Assembly (NCBI RefSeq): GCF_003347205.1
Contig: NZ_QQBJ01000025.1
Coordinates: 39,565-103,564 of the forward strand
Direction of reading: 5' to 3'
DNA length: 64,000 nucleotides
Source of the DNA: Mycolicibacterium moriokaense
GTDB taxonomy: Bacteria; Actinomycetota; Actinomycetes; Mycobacteriales; Mycobacteriaceae
Shown here: one piece after another, positions 5,982 through 14,336 of the stretch
Layout of the letters: each line of letters begins with the position of its first letter
How positions within the stretch are numbered: the first letter of the stretch is position 1
Notes under the pieces: model-generated
Databases searched by the model: none
What the model saw: the letters and a program-made list of their open reading frames with translations, nothing else
Told to the model about the DNA's origin: nothing
Translations under genes and position numbers: made by a program

Positions 5982-8027
5982 CTACTTGCGCAGCGCGTCC
6001 TCCAGCCACGGCGTCAGCCACTTCACCGCATCCGGGGTGGGATGCAGACCGTCGATGCGCATCTTGATGCCGTCCACCCGGTTCGTGTAGACGCCGTCGG
6101 GGCACAGCTTCTTGTTCAGGTCGAGGATCCTGACATTCGGGCGCTTGTCCACGGCGCGGCGCAACAGCGTGTTCCAGGCGTCGACGCGGTCGGGCTCGTC
6201 CTCGGGATACAGCGACCCGTCGGCCTGCTCGCCGCGGCGGTTGAACGGGGCGTTCGTCACGACGATCGGGGCCCCGGTGGAGTCGAGGATGTCGAGGGCG
6301 CGGCGTAGTTCACCGCCGAGGTAGACGTCGTAGGCGGGATCGCCGACGTGCATCCACTTTCCTTCGTGCACCCGGTCGACGCTCTCCCAGCGGCCGAGGA
6401 TCAACAGCACGACGTCGGGCTTGGCGTGGCTGATCCGCTGCGCCCACCGCGCCGGCCACGTCTCGCATTCGGGCTTCTGCGTCAGGGTCTGGCCGCTGGA
6501 CCGGTACGGCCCGCCGCGTGCGATGCCACACCCGATGGTGGTGAAGTCGATGAACTTGAACCCGGGCGTCGGCGGCAGATAGCGCATCATCGTCCACGCC
6601 ACCGAGTCGCCGAAGACCGCGACCGTGCGCGTCCCCGGCGCCACCCGGGCCGTCCCGCCGACCTCGACCGGGATCTCCGGGTGCACCGCGGCGGCCAGCA
6701 CATCGGGGCCCGGACCGCCTTCTCCGGGCCGTTTGATGCCGACGGGCACGACGACCATGGTTGCCACCGCAGCGGTCGCCAGCGTGGCGACGGCGAGCCG
6801 CAACTGCGGGACGTGCACAGGACGCCAGCGCTTGATCGGCTGCTCGATCAGCCACCACGAGACGGCCGCCGCGGCCACCGTCGCCAGCGTCCGAATCGCG
6901 AACAGCGGCATGCCCGTCAGACCGGTGCGTTCCCCGTTGAGCACCATGAAGATCGGCCAGTGCCACAGATAGACGGCGTAGGACACCATGCCCAGCCACA
7001 CCAGCGGCGGCAACGCCAGCAGACGCGCGACGACCCCGCGCGGTTCCAGCGCCACCGGGGCGACGACGAAAACGGCGGCCACCGCCACCACGATCAGCAG
7101 ACCGCGGCGGAACTCGGGCGCGCTGCCGATCGCGAAGTGCGCGACGACGCCCAGCATCGTCAGCCCGATCACCGGCAGAACCTGAGCGACGACACGGCCC
7201 CAGCGCGACCGGATCCGGGCGCCGAACCGCGCCAGCGACGACCAGTCCCCCACCAGCAGCGCGGCCGCCGCCGCCCCGACCAGCAGGGCCTGCACTCGGG
7301 TGTCGGTGCCGAAGTACACGCGGTTGAGCGTCGCGTCCGAGACCATCAGGCAGGCCGTCGCCGCCGAGGCCGCGGCACCCGCGACGGCGACGCCGAAGAC
7401 GACCATCCGCACCGCGCGCAGCGTCGGGCGGCGCTCCCGGCGCCGGGTGAGCAGGGCGACCGCGACGGCCAGAGCCAGCAGCAGCACCGGCCAGACGACG
7501 TAGTACTGCTCCTCCACCGCAAGCGACCAGGTGTGCTGCAGGGGCGACGGCGGTTCGCCCTGCGTGAAGTAGTCGGTGTGGCGGAAGACGAAAACCCAGT
7601 TGGCGACCCAGAAGAAGGCGGCGACGGCGTCGTCGCGCACCCCCGCCACCGCGTCGGCCGGGAACAACTCGCGCAGCACGACGACCGCCAACACCATCAC
7701 GATCAGCGCGGGCAGCAACCGCCGGGCGCGGCGCACCCAGAAGCCGGGCAGGTCGATCGAGCCCGTCCGGCCGAGTTCGTCGAGCAGCAGCGAGGTGATC
7801 AGGAAACCGCTCAGCACGAAGAACACGTCGACGCCGATGAACCCCCCGGACACACCGGGCACACCGCCGTGGTCGGCCAGCACGAGCGCGACGGCCAGGG
7901 CACGGATGCCGTCCAGCGCCGGGATTCCCGCCGAACCGCCGAGGCCGCGCCTGGGTCGAGGGGACGCCCTCGGGGCGCCCCGGTCGACGGCGCGCTCGGG
8001 CGGCGCGACCCACCGGTGGCCACTCAC
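5982..8027 (-). CDS. Membrane acyltransferase (acyltransferase-3) with C-terminal SGNH domain
   Basis: This 681-residue protein has an OafA/acyltransferase-3 region (residues ~35-400): GIRALAVALVLADHG start, FVLSGFLITSLLLDELGRTG, RRARRLLPAL, and about ten membrane helices. It is followed by a periplasmic SGNH hydrolase-like domain with GDSVAW (block I) and DGLHPTPDA (block V Asp and His). Such proteins O-acylate envelope glycans or lipids using a donor passed across the membrane. The substrate is not predictable. Start is GTG at 8027, after GGAAAG on the reverse strand. It stands alone, after a strong hairpin that separates it from the aldehyde dehydrogenase gene. Confidence 0.85.
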   Translation of the reverse strand: MSGHRWVAPPERAVDRGAPRASPRPRRGLGGSAGIPALDGIRALAVALVLADHGGVPGVSGGFIGVDVFFVLSGFLITSLLLDELGRTGSIDLPGFWVRRARRLLPALIVMVLAVVVLRELFPADAVAGVRDDAVAAFFWVANWVFVFRHTDYFTQGEPPSPLQHTWSLAVEEQYYVVWPVLLLALAVAVALLTRRRERRPTLRAVRMVVFGVAVAGAAASAATACLMVSDATLNRVYFGTDTRVQALLVGAAAAALLVGDWSSLARFGARIRSRWGRVVAQVLPVIGLTMLGVVAHFAIGSAPEFRRGLLIVVAVAAVFVVAPVALEPRGVVARLLALPPLVWLGMVSYAVYLWHWPIFMVLNGERTGLTGMPLFAIRTLATVAAAAVSWWLIEQPIKRWRPVHVPQLRLAVATLATAAVATMVVVPVGIKRPGEGGPGPDVLAAAVHPEIPVEVGGTARVAPGTRTVAVFGDSVAWTMMRYLPPTPGFKFIDFTTIGCGIARGGPYRSSGQTLTQKPECETWPARWAQRISHAKPDVVLLILGRWESVDRVHEGKWMHVGDPAYDVYLGGELRRALDILDSTGAPIVVTNAPFNRRGEQADGSLYPEDEPDRVDAWNTLLRRAVDKRPNVRILDLNKKLCPDGVYTNRVDGIKMRIDGLHPTPDAVKWLTPWLEDALRK

Positions 8028-8050
8028 CGCGGCAATCTTTCCCGCGCGAG

Positions 8051-8100
8051 CAGACGCGAAAGTCCCCGACACGCCGGGCGGCGGGGACCTTTCGCGTCTG
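8051..8100 (-). terminator. Intrinsic terminator-like hairpin after the aldehyde dehydrogenase gene
   Basis: CAGACGCGAAAG/TCCCCG (8051-8068) and its complement ending at 8100 form an ~18-bp stem with a single bulged base and a 13-nt loop. It begins eight bases after the dehydrogenase stop (at 8108, reverse strand), the typical place for a terminator. No U tract follows. Confidence 0.6.
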
Positions 8101-8107
8101 GTCGCGG

Positions 8108-9556
8108 CTACTTGGTGAGCGCTATGTACTTCGTCTCGAGGTACTCGTCGATGCCCTCGAATCCGCCCTCTCTGCCGAAGCCGGACTCCTTGACGCCGCC
8201 GAACGGCGCAGCGGGATCCGAGATCACCCCGCGGTTGACGCCGACCATGCCGGACTCGATGCCCTCGGCCACCCGCAACGCGCGATCGAGGTCGCGGGTG
8301 TAGATGTAGGCGGCCAGCCCGTATTCGGTGTCGTTGGCCGCGGCCACGCCCTGCTCCTCGGTGTCGAAGCCGGTGATCGGGGCGACCGGCCCGAACACCT
8401 CCTCCTTGAGGATCCGCGCGTCGGCGGGCACGTCGGCCAGCACCGTGGCGGGATAGAAGTTGCCGGGCCCGTCGGACGCGACGCCGCCGACGGCCACGGT
8501 GGCACCCTTCGACACCGCGTCGGAGACCAGGTCGGACACGGTGGAGACCTGCTTGGCGTTGATGAGTGGGCCGAGCGTGGACGACTCGTCGATGCCCTTG
8601 CCCAGCTGGAACTCGCTCATCCGCTTGACCAGCTTCTCGGTGAACTCCTCGCGCACCGAGTTCGCGACGTGGAAGCGGTTGGCAGCCGTGCAGGCCTCGC
8701 CGCCGTTGCGCATCTTGGCCAGGATCGCGCCGTCGACGGCGGCGTCCACGTCGGCGTCGTCGAACACCACGAACGGGGCGTTGCCACCCAACTCCATCGA
8801 CTGCCGCAGCAGCGCATCGGATGCCTGCTTGGCCAGCGCCTTGCCGACGCCCGTCGAGCCGGTGAAGGTCAGCTTGCGCAGCCGCCCGTCGTCGATCAGC
8901 GCGCCGGTGACGCCGCGCGGATCCGTCGTCGGCAGCACCGAGAGCACGCCCTTGGGCAGCCCGGCGTCGTCCATCAGCTTGGCCAGCATCAGCATCGTCA
9001 GCGGCGTCTCCTGCGCGGGCTTGACGATCATCGTGCAGCCGGCCGCCATCGCGGGCCCGATCTTGCGGGTGCCCATCGCCAGCGGGAAGTTCCACGGGGT
9101 GATCGCGTAGCACGGACCGATGGGCTGCTTGGTGACGATGATGCGGCCGGTGCCCGCGGGGCTCGGGGTGTAGCGGCCGTGGATGCGCACGGCCTCCTCG
9201 GCGAACCAGCGGAAGAACTCGGCGCCGTAGGTGACCTCGCCCATGCTCTCGCGCAGCACCTTGCCCATCTCCAGGGTCATCAGCGTCGCGAGATCCTCGG
9301 CGCGCTCGGTGATCGTCTCGAACACCGAGCGCAGCACCTCACCGCGTTTGCGCGGCGGGGTGGCCGCCCATTCCGCCTGCGCCCCGGCCGCGGCGTCCAG
9401 CGCCGCGATGGCGTCCTCGGCGGTGGCGTTGGCGACCGAGACCAGGACCGAGTCGTCCGACGGGTCGAGGACGTCGAACGTCGAGCTGCCCTTGCGCTCC
9501 TCACCGCCGATCCAGATGCCGGTGGGAACTGACTTCAGCAGTGCGGTGGTATCCAT
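8108..9556 (-). CDS. Succinate-semialdehyde dehydrogenase, NAD(P)-dependent (GabD type)
   Basis: This 482-residue aldehyde dehydrogenase has PWNFPLAMGTRKIGPAMAAG (cofactor-binding region), FTGSTGVGK, catalytic Glu in MELGGNAPF and catalytic Cys in NGGEACTAANR, then EEVFGPVAP and GFGREGG near the end. The pattern, with a short N-terminus and EACTAANR, fits GabD-type succinate-semialdehyde dehydrogenases. These feed the GABA shunt or the alpha-ketoglutarate decarboxylase route into succinate, which sits well near sucC. ATG at 9556 follows GAGAGGA. The gene is divergent from pgi, with 48 bp between starts. Substrate preference within the family is uncertain. Confidence 0.85.
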   Translation of the reverse strand: MDTTALLKSVPTGIWIGGEERKGSSTFDVLDPSDDSVLVSVANATAEDAIAALDAAAGAQAEWAATPPRKRGEVLRSVFETITERAEDLATLMTLEMGKVLRESMGEVTYGAEFFRWFAEEAVRIHGRYTPSPAGTGRIIVTKQPIGPCYAITPWNFPLAMGTRKIGPAMAAGCTMIVKPAQETPLTMLMLAKLMDDAGLPKGVLSVLPTTDPRGVTGALIDDGRLRKLTFTGSTGVGKALAKQASDALLRQSMELGGNAPFVVFDDADVDAAVDGAILAKMRNGGEACTAANRFHVANSVREEFTEKLVKRMSEFQLGKGIDESSTLGPLINAKQVSTVSDLVSDAVSKGATVAVGGVASDGPGNFYPATVLADVPADARILKEEVFGPVAPITGFDTEEQGVAAANDTEYGLAAYIYTRDLDRALRVAEGIESGMVGVNRGVISDPAAPFGGVKESGFGREGGFEGIDEYLETKYIALTK

Positions 9557-9604
9557 ACTTCCTCTCTTACACCTTTGGTCAATTCGCCGCACTAGGGTCG
9601 AATC

Positions 9605-11272
9605 ATGACCGCCCATACGCAGCAGATCTCCGACATCACGGCCACCCAAGCATGGCAGGCCTTGGCGCGGCATCATGATCAGATCCGCGATAAACACATT
9701 CGCGCGCTCTTCGACGAGGACCCCGACCGCGGCCGCGAGCTGACGCTGAGCGTCGGCGACCTCTACATCGACTACAGCAAGCACCGGATCACCCGCGAGA
9801 CCCTCAAGCTGCTGATCGACCTGGCGCAGACGGCGAATCTGGAAGCCCACCGCGACGCGATGTTCTCCGGCGTGCACATCAACACCTCCGAGGACCGCGC
9901 CGTGCTGCACACCGCCCTGCGCGACCCGCGCGGCGTCGAGTTGAGCGTCGACGGCCAGGACGTCGTCACCGACGTGCACGACGTGCTCGACCGGATGGGT
10001 GAGTTCACCGACCGGCTGCGCAGCGGCGAGTGGACGGGCGCGACGGGCGAGCGGATCACATGCGTCGTCAACATCGGCATCGGCGGCTCCGACCTCGGCC
10101 CCGTGATGGTCTACGACGCGCTGCGCCACTACGCCGACGCGGGCGTCTCGTGCCGCTTCGTGTCCAACGTGGACCCCGCCGACCTGGTCGCGAAGCTCGA
10201 CGGACTCGACCCCGCCGCAACGCTTTTCGTCGTCGCATCGAAGACGTTCTCCACGCTGGAGACGTTGACCAACGCGACCGCCGCGCGGCGCTGGCTGACC
10301 GACGCGCTCGGCGACGCCGCGGTGGCCAAGCACTTCGTGGCGGTGTCGACGAACAAGAAGCTGGTCGACGACTTCGGCATCAACACCGACAACATGTTTG
10401 GCTTCTGGGACTGGGTCGGCGGCCGCTACTCGGTGGACTCGGCGATCGGGCTCTCGGTGATGGCGGCCATCGGCAAGGAACGGTTCGCCGAGTTCCTCGC
10501 AGGCTTCCATGTCATCGACGAGCACTTCCGCACCGCTCCCCTGGAGGCGAATGCCCCTGCGCTGCTTGGCCTCATCGGCCTCTGGTACAACAACTTCTTC
10601 GGCGCCCAGTCACGCGCGGTGCTGCCGTACTCCAACGACATGTCGCGGTTCGCCGCCTACCTGCAGCAGCTGACGATGGAATCCAACGGTAAATCGGTGA
10701 AAGCCGACGGGTCGCCGGTCACCACCGACACCGGCGAAATCTTCTGGGGTGAACCGGGAACCAACGGCCAGCACGCCTTCTACCAACTGCTGCACCAGGG
10801 CACTCGGCTGATCCCGGCCGACTTCATCGGGTTCAGCCAGCCCACCGACGACCTGGCCACCGCCGACGGCACCGGGAGCATGCACGACCTGTTGATGAGC
10901 AACTTCTTCGCGCAGACGCAGGTGCTGGCGTTCGGCAAAACCGCCGAGGAGATCGCCGCGGAGGGCACGTCCGTGGAGGTGGTGCCGCACAAGGTGATGC
11001 CGGGCAACCGGCCGTCGACGTCGATCCTGGGAACGCAGTTGACGCCGTCGATGATCGGCCAGTTGATCGCGCTCTACGAGCACCAGGTCTTCACCGAGGG
11101 CGTTATCTGGGGTATCGACTCCTTCGACCAATGGGGTGTCGAACTGGGCAAGACGCAGGCCAAGGCGCTGCTGCCGGTGATCACCGGCGACGGATCGCCG
11201 GCCGAGCAGTCGGACAGCTCGACCGACGCCCTGGTGCGCCGTTACCGGACCGAGCGGGGACGCAGCGCCTAG
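9605..11272 (+). CDS. pgi: Glucose-6-phosphate isomerase
   Basis: This 555-residue protein interconverts glucose-6-phosphate and fructose-6-phosphate in the cytosol. Family signatures are clear: [54 protein letters not shown] and the C-terminal [14 protein letters not shown] containing the catalytic Lys. Length is normal for the bacterial/eukaryotic-type enzyme. A TAGGGT -10 at 9593-9598 ends six bases before the ATG, so a leaderless transcript is likely. It matches Rv0946c in gene order. It overlaps the convergent downstream gene by four bases. Confidence 0.97.
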   Translation: MTAHTQQISDITATQAWQALARHHDQIRDKHIRALFDEDPDRGRELTLSVGDLYIDYSKHRITRETLKLLIDLAQTANLEAHRDAMFSGVHINTSEDRAVLHTALRDPRGVELSVDGQDVVTDVHDVLDRMGEFTDRLRSGEWTGATGERITCVVNIGIGGSDLGPVMVYDALRHYADAGVSCRFVSNVDPADLVAKLDGLDPAATLFVVASKTFSTLETLTNATAARRWLTDALGDAAVAKHFVAVSTNKKLVDDFGINTDNMFGFWDWVGGRYSVDSAIGLSVMAAIGKERFAEFLAGFHVIDEHFRTAPLEANAPALLGLIGLWYNNFFGAQSRAVLPYSNDMSRFAAYLQQLTMESNGKSVKADGSPVTTDTGEIFWGEPGTNGQHAFYQLLHQGTRLIPADFIGFSQPTDDLATADGTGSMHDLLMSNFFAQTQVLAFGKTAEEIAAEGTSVEVVPHKVMPGNRPSTSILGTQLTPSMIGQLIALYEHQVFTEGVIWGIDSFDQWGVELGKTQAKALLPVITGDGSPAEQSDSSTDALVRRYRTERGRSA

Positions 11273-11823
11273 GCCGCGTCCTCGGCATCGGAGCGACGGG
11301 TCCAGCCCAGGATCATCGCCGGTGTGCAGGCCCCGATCGAGAGCATGGTCAACACCATCAGCCCGCCCGCGTAGGCCATCGCGGTGTCGGCGCCCTCGGT
11401 GAGCACCGCGCCGACGATCAGGTAGAAGGCAGGCACCAGCATCAGGTAGACGGTCACGGTGAGGCCGATGGAGCGGGCGCTGTCGCGCTGCGCGATCTCG
11501 AACTCGTCGAGCGCGTCCCGCGGGGCGTCGCCCTGCCGGCCCGAGACCACCTGCAGCATCCACACCAAGGGGAAATACAGCGCGCACGCCGGCAGCCACA
11601 GCAACGGCGCCCAGCGAATTCCGAAGGCGCACAACACACTGACGGCCAGCATGAACGCGAATGTCGCCGCCAGCGCGACGACGAGCGTGCGGCGGCGGCG
11701 CCGGGTGCGCCACGCCGGGAGCACTCGCGCGGTCCTGCGCTCGTTCTTCAGAAATCGGCGGGTGCGGAAATCCTGGTATCGCTCGATGATGGTCGGTTCA
11801 GTCTGCGTGGTGGAGCTGGGCAT
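11269..11823 (-). CDS. Small membrane protein paired with an Xre regulator
   Basis: This 184-residue protein has an Arg-rich N-terminus and four hydrophobic segments grouped in two pairs (about residues 47-88 and 123-170), with a charged stretch [21 protein letters not shown] between them. It is a typical integral membrane protein with no recognised enzyme motif. ATG at 11823 follows AAGGAGG. It begins inside the end of the upstream Xre-type gene, overlapping by 26 bases, so the two are translationally coupled. Pairs of a small Xre repressor and a membrane protein of this size are common in actinobacteria. The function is unknown. Confidence 0.8.
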   Translation of the reverse strand: MPSSTTQTEPTIIERYQDFRTRRFLKNERRTARVLPAWRTRRRRRTLVVALAATFAFMLAVSVLCAFGIRWAPLLWLPACALYFPLVWMLQVVSGRQGDAPRDALDEFEIAQRDSARSIGLTVTVYLMLVPAFYLIVGAVLTEGADTAMAYAGGLMVLTMLSIGACTPAMILGWTRRSDAEDAA

Positions 11824-12106
11824 CGCGATCGCCTCCTTGCGCTGCGGTTCGGCCGTAGAGCTCGGTGGACAGGGGCGCGAACTCGCTGCGGGAGAACACC
11901 GCTTCGACGGGCAGACCGAACACATCGCAGATCCGGAAGGCCAGATCCAGGCTCGGGTAGTGATCGCCCCGTTCCAGCGCACCGACCGTCTGCGGGTTGA
12001 CGTTGATCGACGACGCCAATTCAGCCCGGCTCATCCGCCGCTCAGCTCGCAATACCCCGATGCGGTTGTGAATGGGCAGTGTTTCCCCCCGCCGCACCGG
12101 ACTCAT
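11798..12106 (-). CDS. Xre family (HTH_3) transcriptional regulator
   Basis: This 102-residue protein holds one helix-turn-helix (residues ~13-67: LRAERRMSRAELASSINVNPQTVGALERG and SLDLAFRICDVFGLPVEAVFS), the HTH_3/Xre pattern. The rest is a short tail. An ATG nine bases upstream (12115) is possible, but the -10 TAACAA covers it, so the ATG at 12106 is preferred as a near-leaderless start. The gene probably controls its own promoter and the coupled membrane-protein gene. No obvious operator was found beyond the promoter region. Confidence 0.85.
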   Translation of the reverse strand: MSPVRRGETLPIHNRIGVLRAERRMSRAELASSINVNPQTVGALERGDHYPSLDLAFRICDVFGLPVEAVFSRSEFAPLSTELYGRTAAQGGDRDAQLHHAD

Positions 12107-12114
12107 GCAACTCA

Positions 12115-12142
12115 TTGTTAGGAAAACCCAACGAACTGTCAA
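12115..12142 (-). promoter_or_regulatory. Promoter of the Xre/membrane-protein operon
   Basis: On the reverse strand TTGACA (12142-12137) and TAACAA (12120-12115) are separated by 16 bp. The -10 ends eight bases before the ATG at 12106. The perfect -35 and the spacing decide the start codon. Confidence 0.6.
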
Positions 12143-12180
12143 CCTGGCCGGCGCTCGCGGCGAACGGCGACGTCGCCGGG

Positions 12181-12543
12181 CTACGGCGCGGGGATGCTGA
12201 GGCAGCCGACGTTGGGGATGCAGCCGCTGGCGCCGCCCCGATTCGCGGCCCCGGTGGGCCCGTTCCAGAAGCCACCGCTGGCCGCGCCGCCGTCGGCGGA
12301 CCCAAAGGGGCCATACGGGATCGAGCCGTCGGCGCCGACGCGGCCGATGGTGCCGCTCGGGCCGTTCGGGATGTTGATGTCCGCCCCACCGGCGTTGATG
12401 TTCCCGAGGCCCGAACACGGCGAGCCGTCGGCATTGACGCACGGCGGGGCGGGCGGTGGTGCGGCGAGTGCCGCCGGGGCGAGCGCTATCGCCGTGGCAG
12501 CGGTACCGGTCAGAATCACGAGTCGCACAGCATCAGTGATCAT
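12181..12543 (-). CDS. Small secreted Gly/Pro-rich protein (paralogue 1)
   Basis: This 120-residue protein has a signal peptide (residues 1-27, cleavage after ALA) and a mature part PPPAPPCVNADGSPCSGLGN followed by repeats of the type IPYGPFGSADGGAASG, ending SGCIPNVGCLSIPAP. The four Cys suggest two disulfides. It is clearly homologous to the next gene upstream (12625-12942), sharing the CVNADGxPC start and the xIPNVGCxxIPAP end. No family name is recognised. Both genes have CGGTGGTAG ten bases before their ATG, probably the ribosome site, so the duplication included the leader. Confidence 0.75.
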   Translation of the reverse strand: MITDAVRLVILTGTAATAIALAPAALAAPPPAPPCVNADGSPCSGLGNINAGGADINIPNGPSGTIGRVGADGSIPYGPFGSADGGAASGGFWNGPTGAANRGGASGCIPNVGCLSIPAP

Positions 12544-12624
12544 GATCTTGGTCTACCACCGAAACGGCGAACGCAACAGCAGCGCCTGCCACACGCTGCT
12601 GCCGCGTTTTCGCCGACTATGCGG

Positions 12625-12942
12625 TTACGGGGCCGGAATGGTCGCGCAGCCTACGTTCGGAATGCATCCGCTGGCTCCGCCGGCGTCAGCAGAACCGCTG
12701 GGTCCGTAGGGAATTGCGCCGCTGGCTCCGCCGCGGTCAGCCGATCCGCTGGGTCCGTACGGGATGCCGCCTGCGGCGCCGCCTGGTCCGACATTGCCGA
12801 TTCCGGCACAGGGCGTGCCGTCGGCGTTCACGCACGGCGGCGGCGGGGGTGGCTCTGCCATTGCCATCGGGGCCGCGAGGATTCCCGCGGCGGCGGCACT
12901 GGCAAAGAGTACGGGGGTAATCTTTGAAAGTTTCGCCATCAT
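12625..12942 (-). CDS. Small secreted Gly/Pro-rich protein (paralogue 2)
   Basis: This 105-residue paralogue of the 12181-12543 product has a signal peptide of ~29 residues ending AMAEPP and mature sequence CVNADGTPCAGIGN. Two near-identical blocks of about ten residues follow (IPYGPSGSADRGGASG and IPYGPSGSADAGGASG), then CIPNVGCATIPAP. The doubled block suggests internal expansion. The first of two consecutive ATGs (12942) is chosen because it has the same spacing to CGGTGGTAG as the paralogue. Cell-surface or extracellular location is inferred. The role is unknown. It is not a PE_PGRS protein: there is no PE domain. Confidence 0.75.
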   Translation of the reverse strand: MMAKLSKITPVLFASAAAAGILAAPMAMAEPPPPPPCVNADGTPCAGIGNVGPGGAAGGIPYGPSGSADRGGASGAIPYGPSGSADAGGASGCIPNVGCATIPAP

Positions 12943-12987
12943 GAGTGTGGACTACCACCGCAGTGGTCCTCCTAAACCCAAGTGCGG

Positions 12988-13737
12988 CTAGGCAAAGGGC
13001 TTGGTCAGCCGCGGCGGCAGCACTTTCATCAGCGCAACCAGCGGTGCCCACGGCCACCACGGCACGGCGGCGCGGCCGCTCTCGCGCTCCATCGCGTTGA
13101 CCATCGCCGCGGTTCCGGTCTCGTTGTCCACCATCAACATCGTCGACGCCGACTTCGCCGTCATCTCCGACTCGATGTAGCCCGGTTCGAGCACCGTCAC
13201 CCTGATGGGTCCGCTGGGATATTCGGCGCGCAGTGATTCGCCCAGCGACGAGACACCGGCTTTGCTTGCGGCGTAGGCGGCCTTGACGCCCGGCACACCC
13301 TTGTTGCCGAGCACCGACGAGACGAGCACCAGATGCCCGCCCCCGGAATTCTTGAACATCTCGATGGCCGTTTCGATTTGGACGAGCGCGGCCACCAGGT
13401 TCGTCTCGATGGTCTGCTTGTTGGCCCACAGCTTGCCCGAGCCCAACGGGGCACCCTTGCCGATGCCGGCGTTGACGATGATGCGATCGATACCGCCCAG
13501 TTGGGTCTCCAGTTCGGCGAACACCTTCGGCACCTGGTCGTGGTCGTTGACGTCGAGTTCGGCGACGGCCACCGTGATGCCCGGGTGCCGTTGGGTGAGT
13601 TCGGCCTTCAACTCGTCGAGGCGGTCGAGGCGCCGGGCGCACAGCGCGAGGTCGCGCCCTTTGGCGGCGAATGCCCTGGCCATGCCGGCGCCGAGGCCGG
13701 AACTGGCACCGGTGATCAAGATCTTCTGCCGAGTCAC
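12988..13737 (-). CDS. Short-chain dehydrogenase/reductase (Rv0945-like)
   Basis: This 249-residue classical SDR has the cofactor motif GASSGLGAGMA near the N-terminus, NAGIGKG, the catalytic Ser in LVSSVLG and YxxxK as YAASK. The C-terminus ends in a hydrophobic WWPWAPLVALMKVLPP stretch that may touch the membrane. It is a NAD(P)-dependent oxidoreductase of unknown substrate. GTG at 13737 coincides with the predicted transcription start of a TACTCT -10 (13749-13744), so it is likely leaderless. It is divergent from the secreted chorismate mutase gene, with 26 bp between starts. Gene order matches M. tuberculosis Rv0945. Confidence 0.85.
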   Translation of the reverse strand: MTRQKILITGASSGLGAGMARAFAAKGRDLALCARRLDRLDELKAELTQRHPGITVAVAELDVNDHDQVPKVFAELETQLGGIDRIIVNAGIGKGAPLGSGKLWANKQTIETNLVAALVQIETAIEMFKNSGGGHLVLVSSVLGNKGVPGVKAAYAASKAGVSSLGESLRAEYPSGPIRVTVLEPGYIESEMTAKSASTMLMVDNETGTAAMVNAMERESGRAAVPWWPWAPLVALMKVLPPRLTKPFA

Positions 13738-13763
13738 CCGGACAGAGTAAGCATGATGGACCC

Positions 13764-14336
13764 ATGAGCCGTAATCGAACTGCTGCGCTGCTGGTGACCG
13801 GATCGATGCTGGTCGCCCCCCTGAGCCAGGCGGTCGCCGCCGCCGACCCGACGAGCCCGCTGTACCGGCTGGTGGACACCGCTGCCCAGCGGCTGGCCAC
13901 CGCGGATCCGGTGGCGGCGTCGAAATGGCTCGGCGGCGGTCCGATCACCGATGCGACCAGGGCCAACCAGGTGCTGGACAACGTCGGCGCGGACGCGGCG
14001 GCCCACGGCGTCGACCCGCAGTACGTGCGAACCGTGTTCACCGACCAGATCGGCGCCACCGAAGGGCTCGAATACACGCGGTTCGGCCAGTGGAAGTTCG
14101 ACCCCTCCTCCGCACCGGCCACCGCGCCCGACCTGTCGGCTTCTCGCGCGGCGATCGACGGCTTCAACAAGACGATGGTCGACGAGATTGCCCTGCAATG
14201 GAATTCACTGCACGCGCCGACCTGCTCCGCTGACGTCAATCAGGCGACGGACGCCGTCGCCACCGACCGCCGGCTGGACCCGCTGTACCGGCAGGCGCTG
14301 TCGTCGGCGACGCGGTCCTACTGCGCGGCTACTTGA
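13764..14336 (+). CDS. Secreted chorismate mutase, AroQ-gamma type (Rv1885c-like)
   Basis: This 190-residue protein starts with a signal peptide (cleavage near VAAADP). The mature part aligns by eye with M. tuberculosis Rv1885c: LVDTAAQRLATADPVAASKW, ITDATR, FTDQIGATEGLEYTRFGQWK and PDLSASRAAID. The Arg, Lys, Asp and Glu residues expected in the active site are present. Two Cys in the mature part (TCSADV and SYCAAT) match the disulfide of that enzyme. It converts chorismate to prephenate outside the cytoplasm; the biological reason for this is unsettled. It sits between the Rv0945- and Rv0944-like genes, where M. tuberculosis has none, and overlaps the convergent fpg/nei gene by eight bases. 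Confidence 0.9.
   Translation: MSRNRTAALLVTGSMLVAPLSQAVAAADPTSPLYRLVDTAAQRLATADPVAASKWLGGGPITDATRANQVLDNVGADAAAHGVDPQYVRTVFTDQIGATEGLEYTRFGQWKFDPSSAPATAPDLSASRAAIDGFNKTMVDEIALQWNSLHAPTCSADVNQATDAVATDRRLDPLYRQALSSATRSYCAAT

Noticed and set aside
6348-8303. 651-codon forward open frame opposite the acyltransferase gene
   Set aside because: Rich in His/Arg/Gln repeats and without homology features; the opposite strand holds the real gene.
8108-10525. 805-codon reverse open frame extending the aldehyde dehydrogenase
   Set aside because: The extra N-terminal part is antisense to pgi; the true start with a ribosome site is at 9556.
12181-12942. Gly-rich proteins as possible PE_PGRS genes
   Set aside because: They have ordinary signal peptides and no PE domain.
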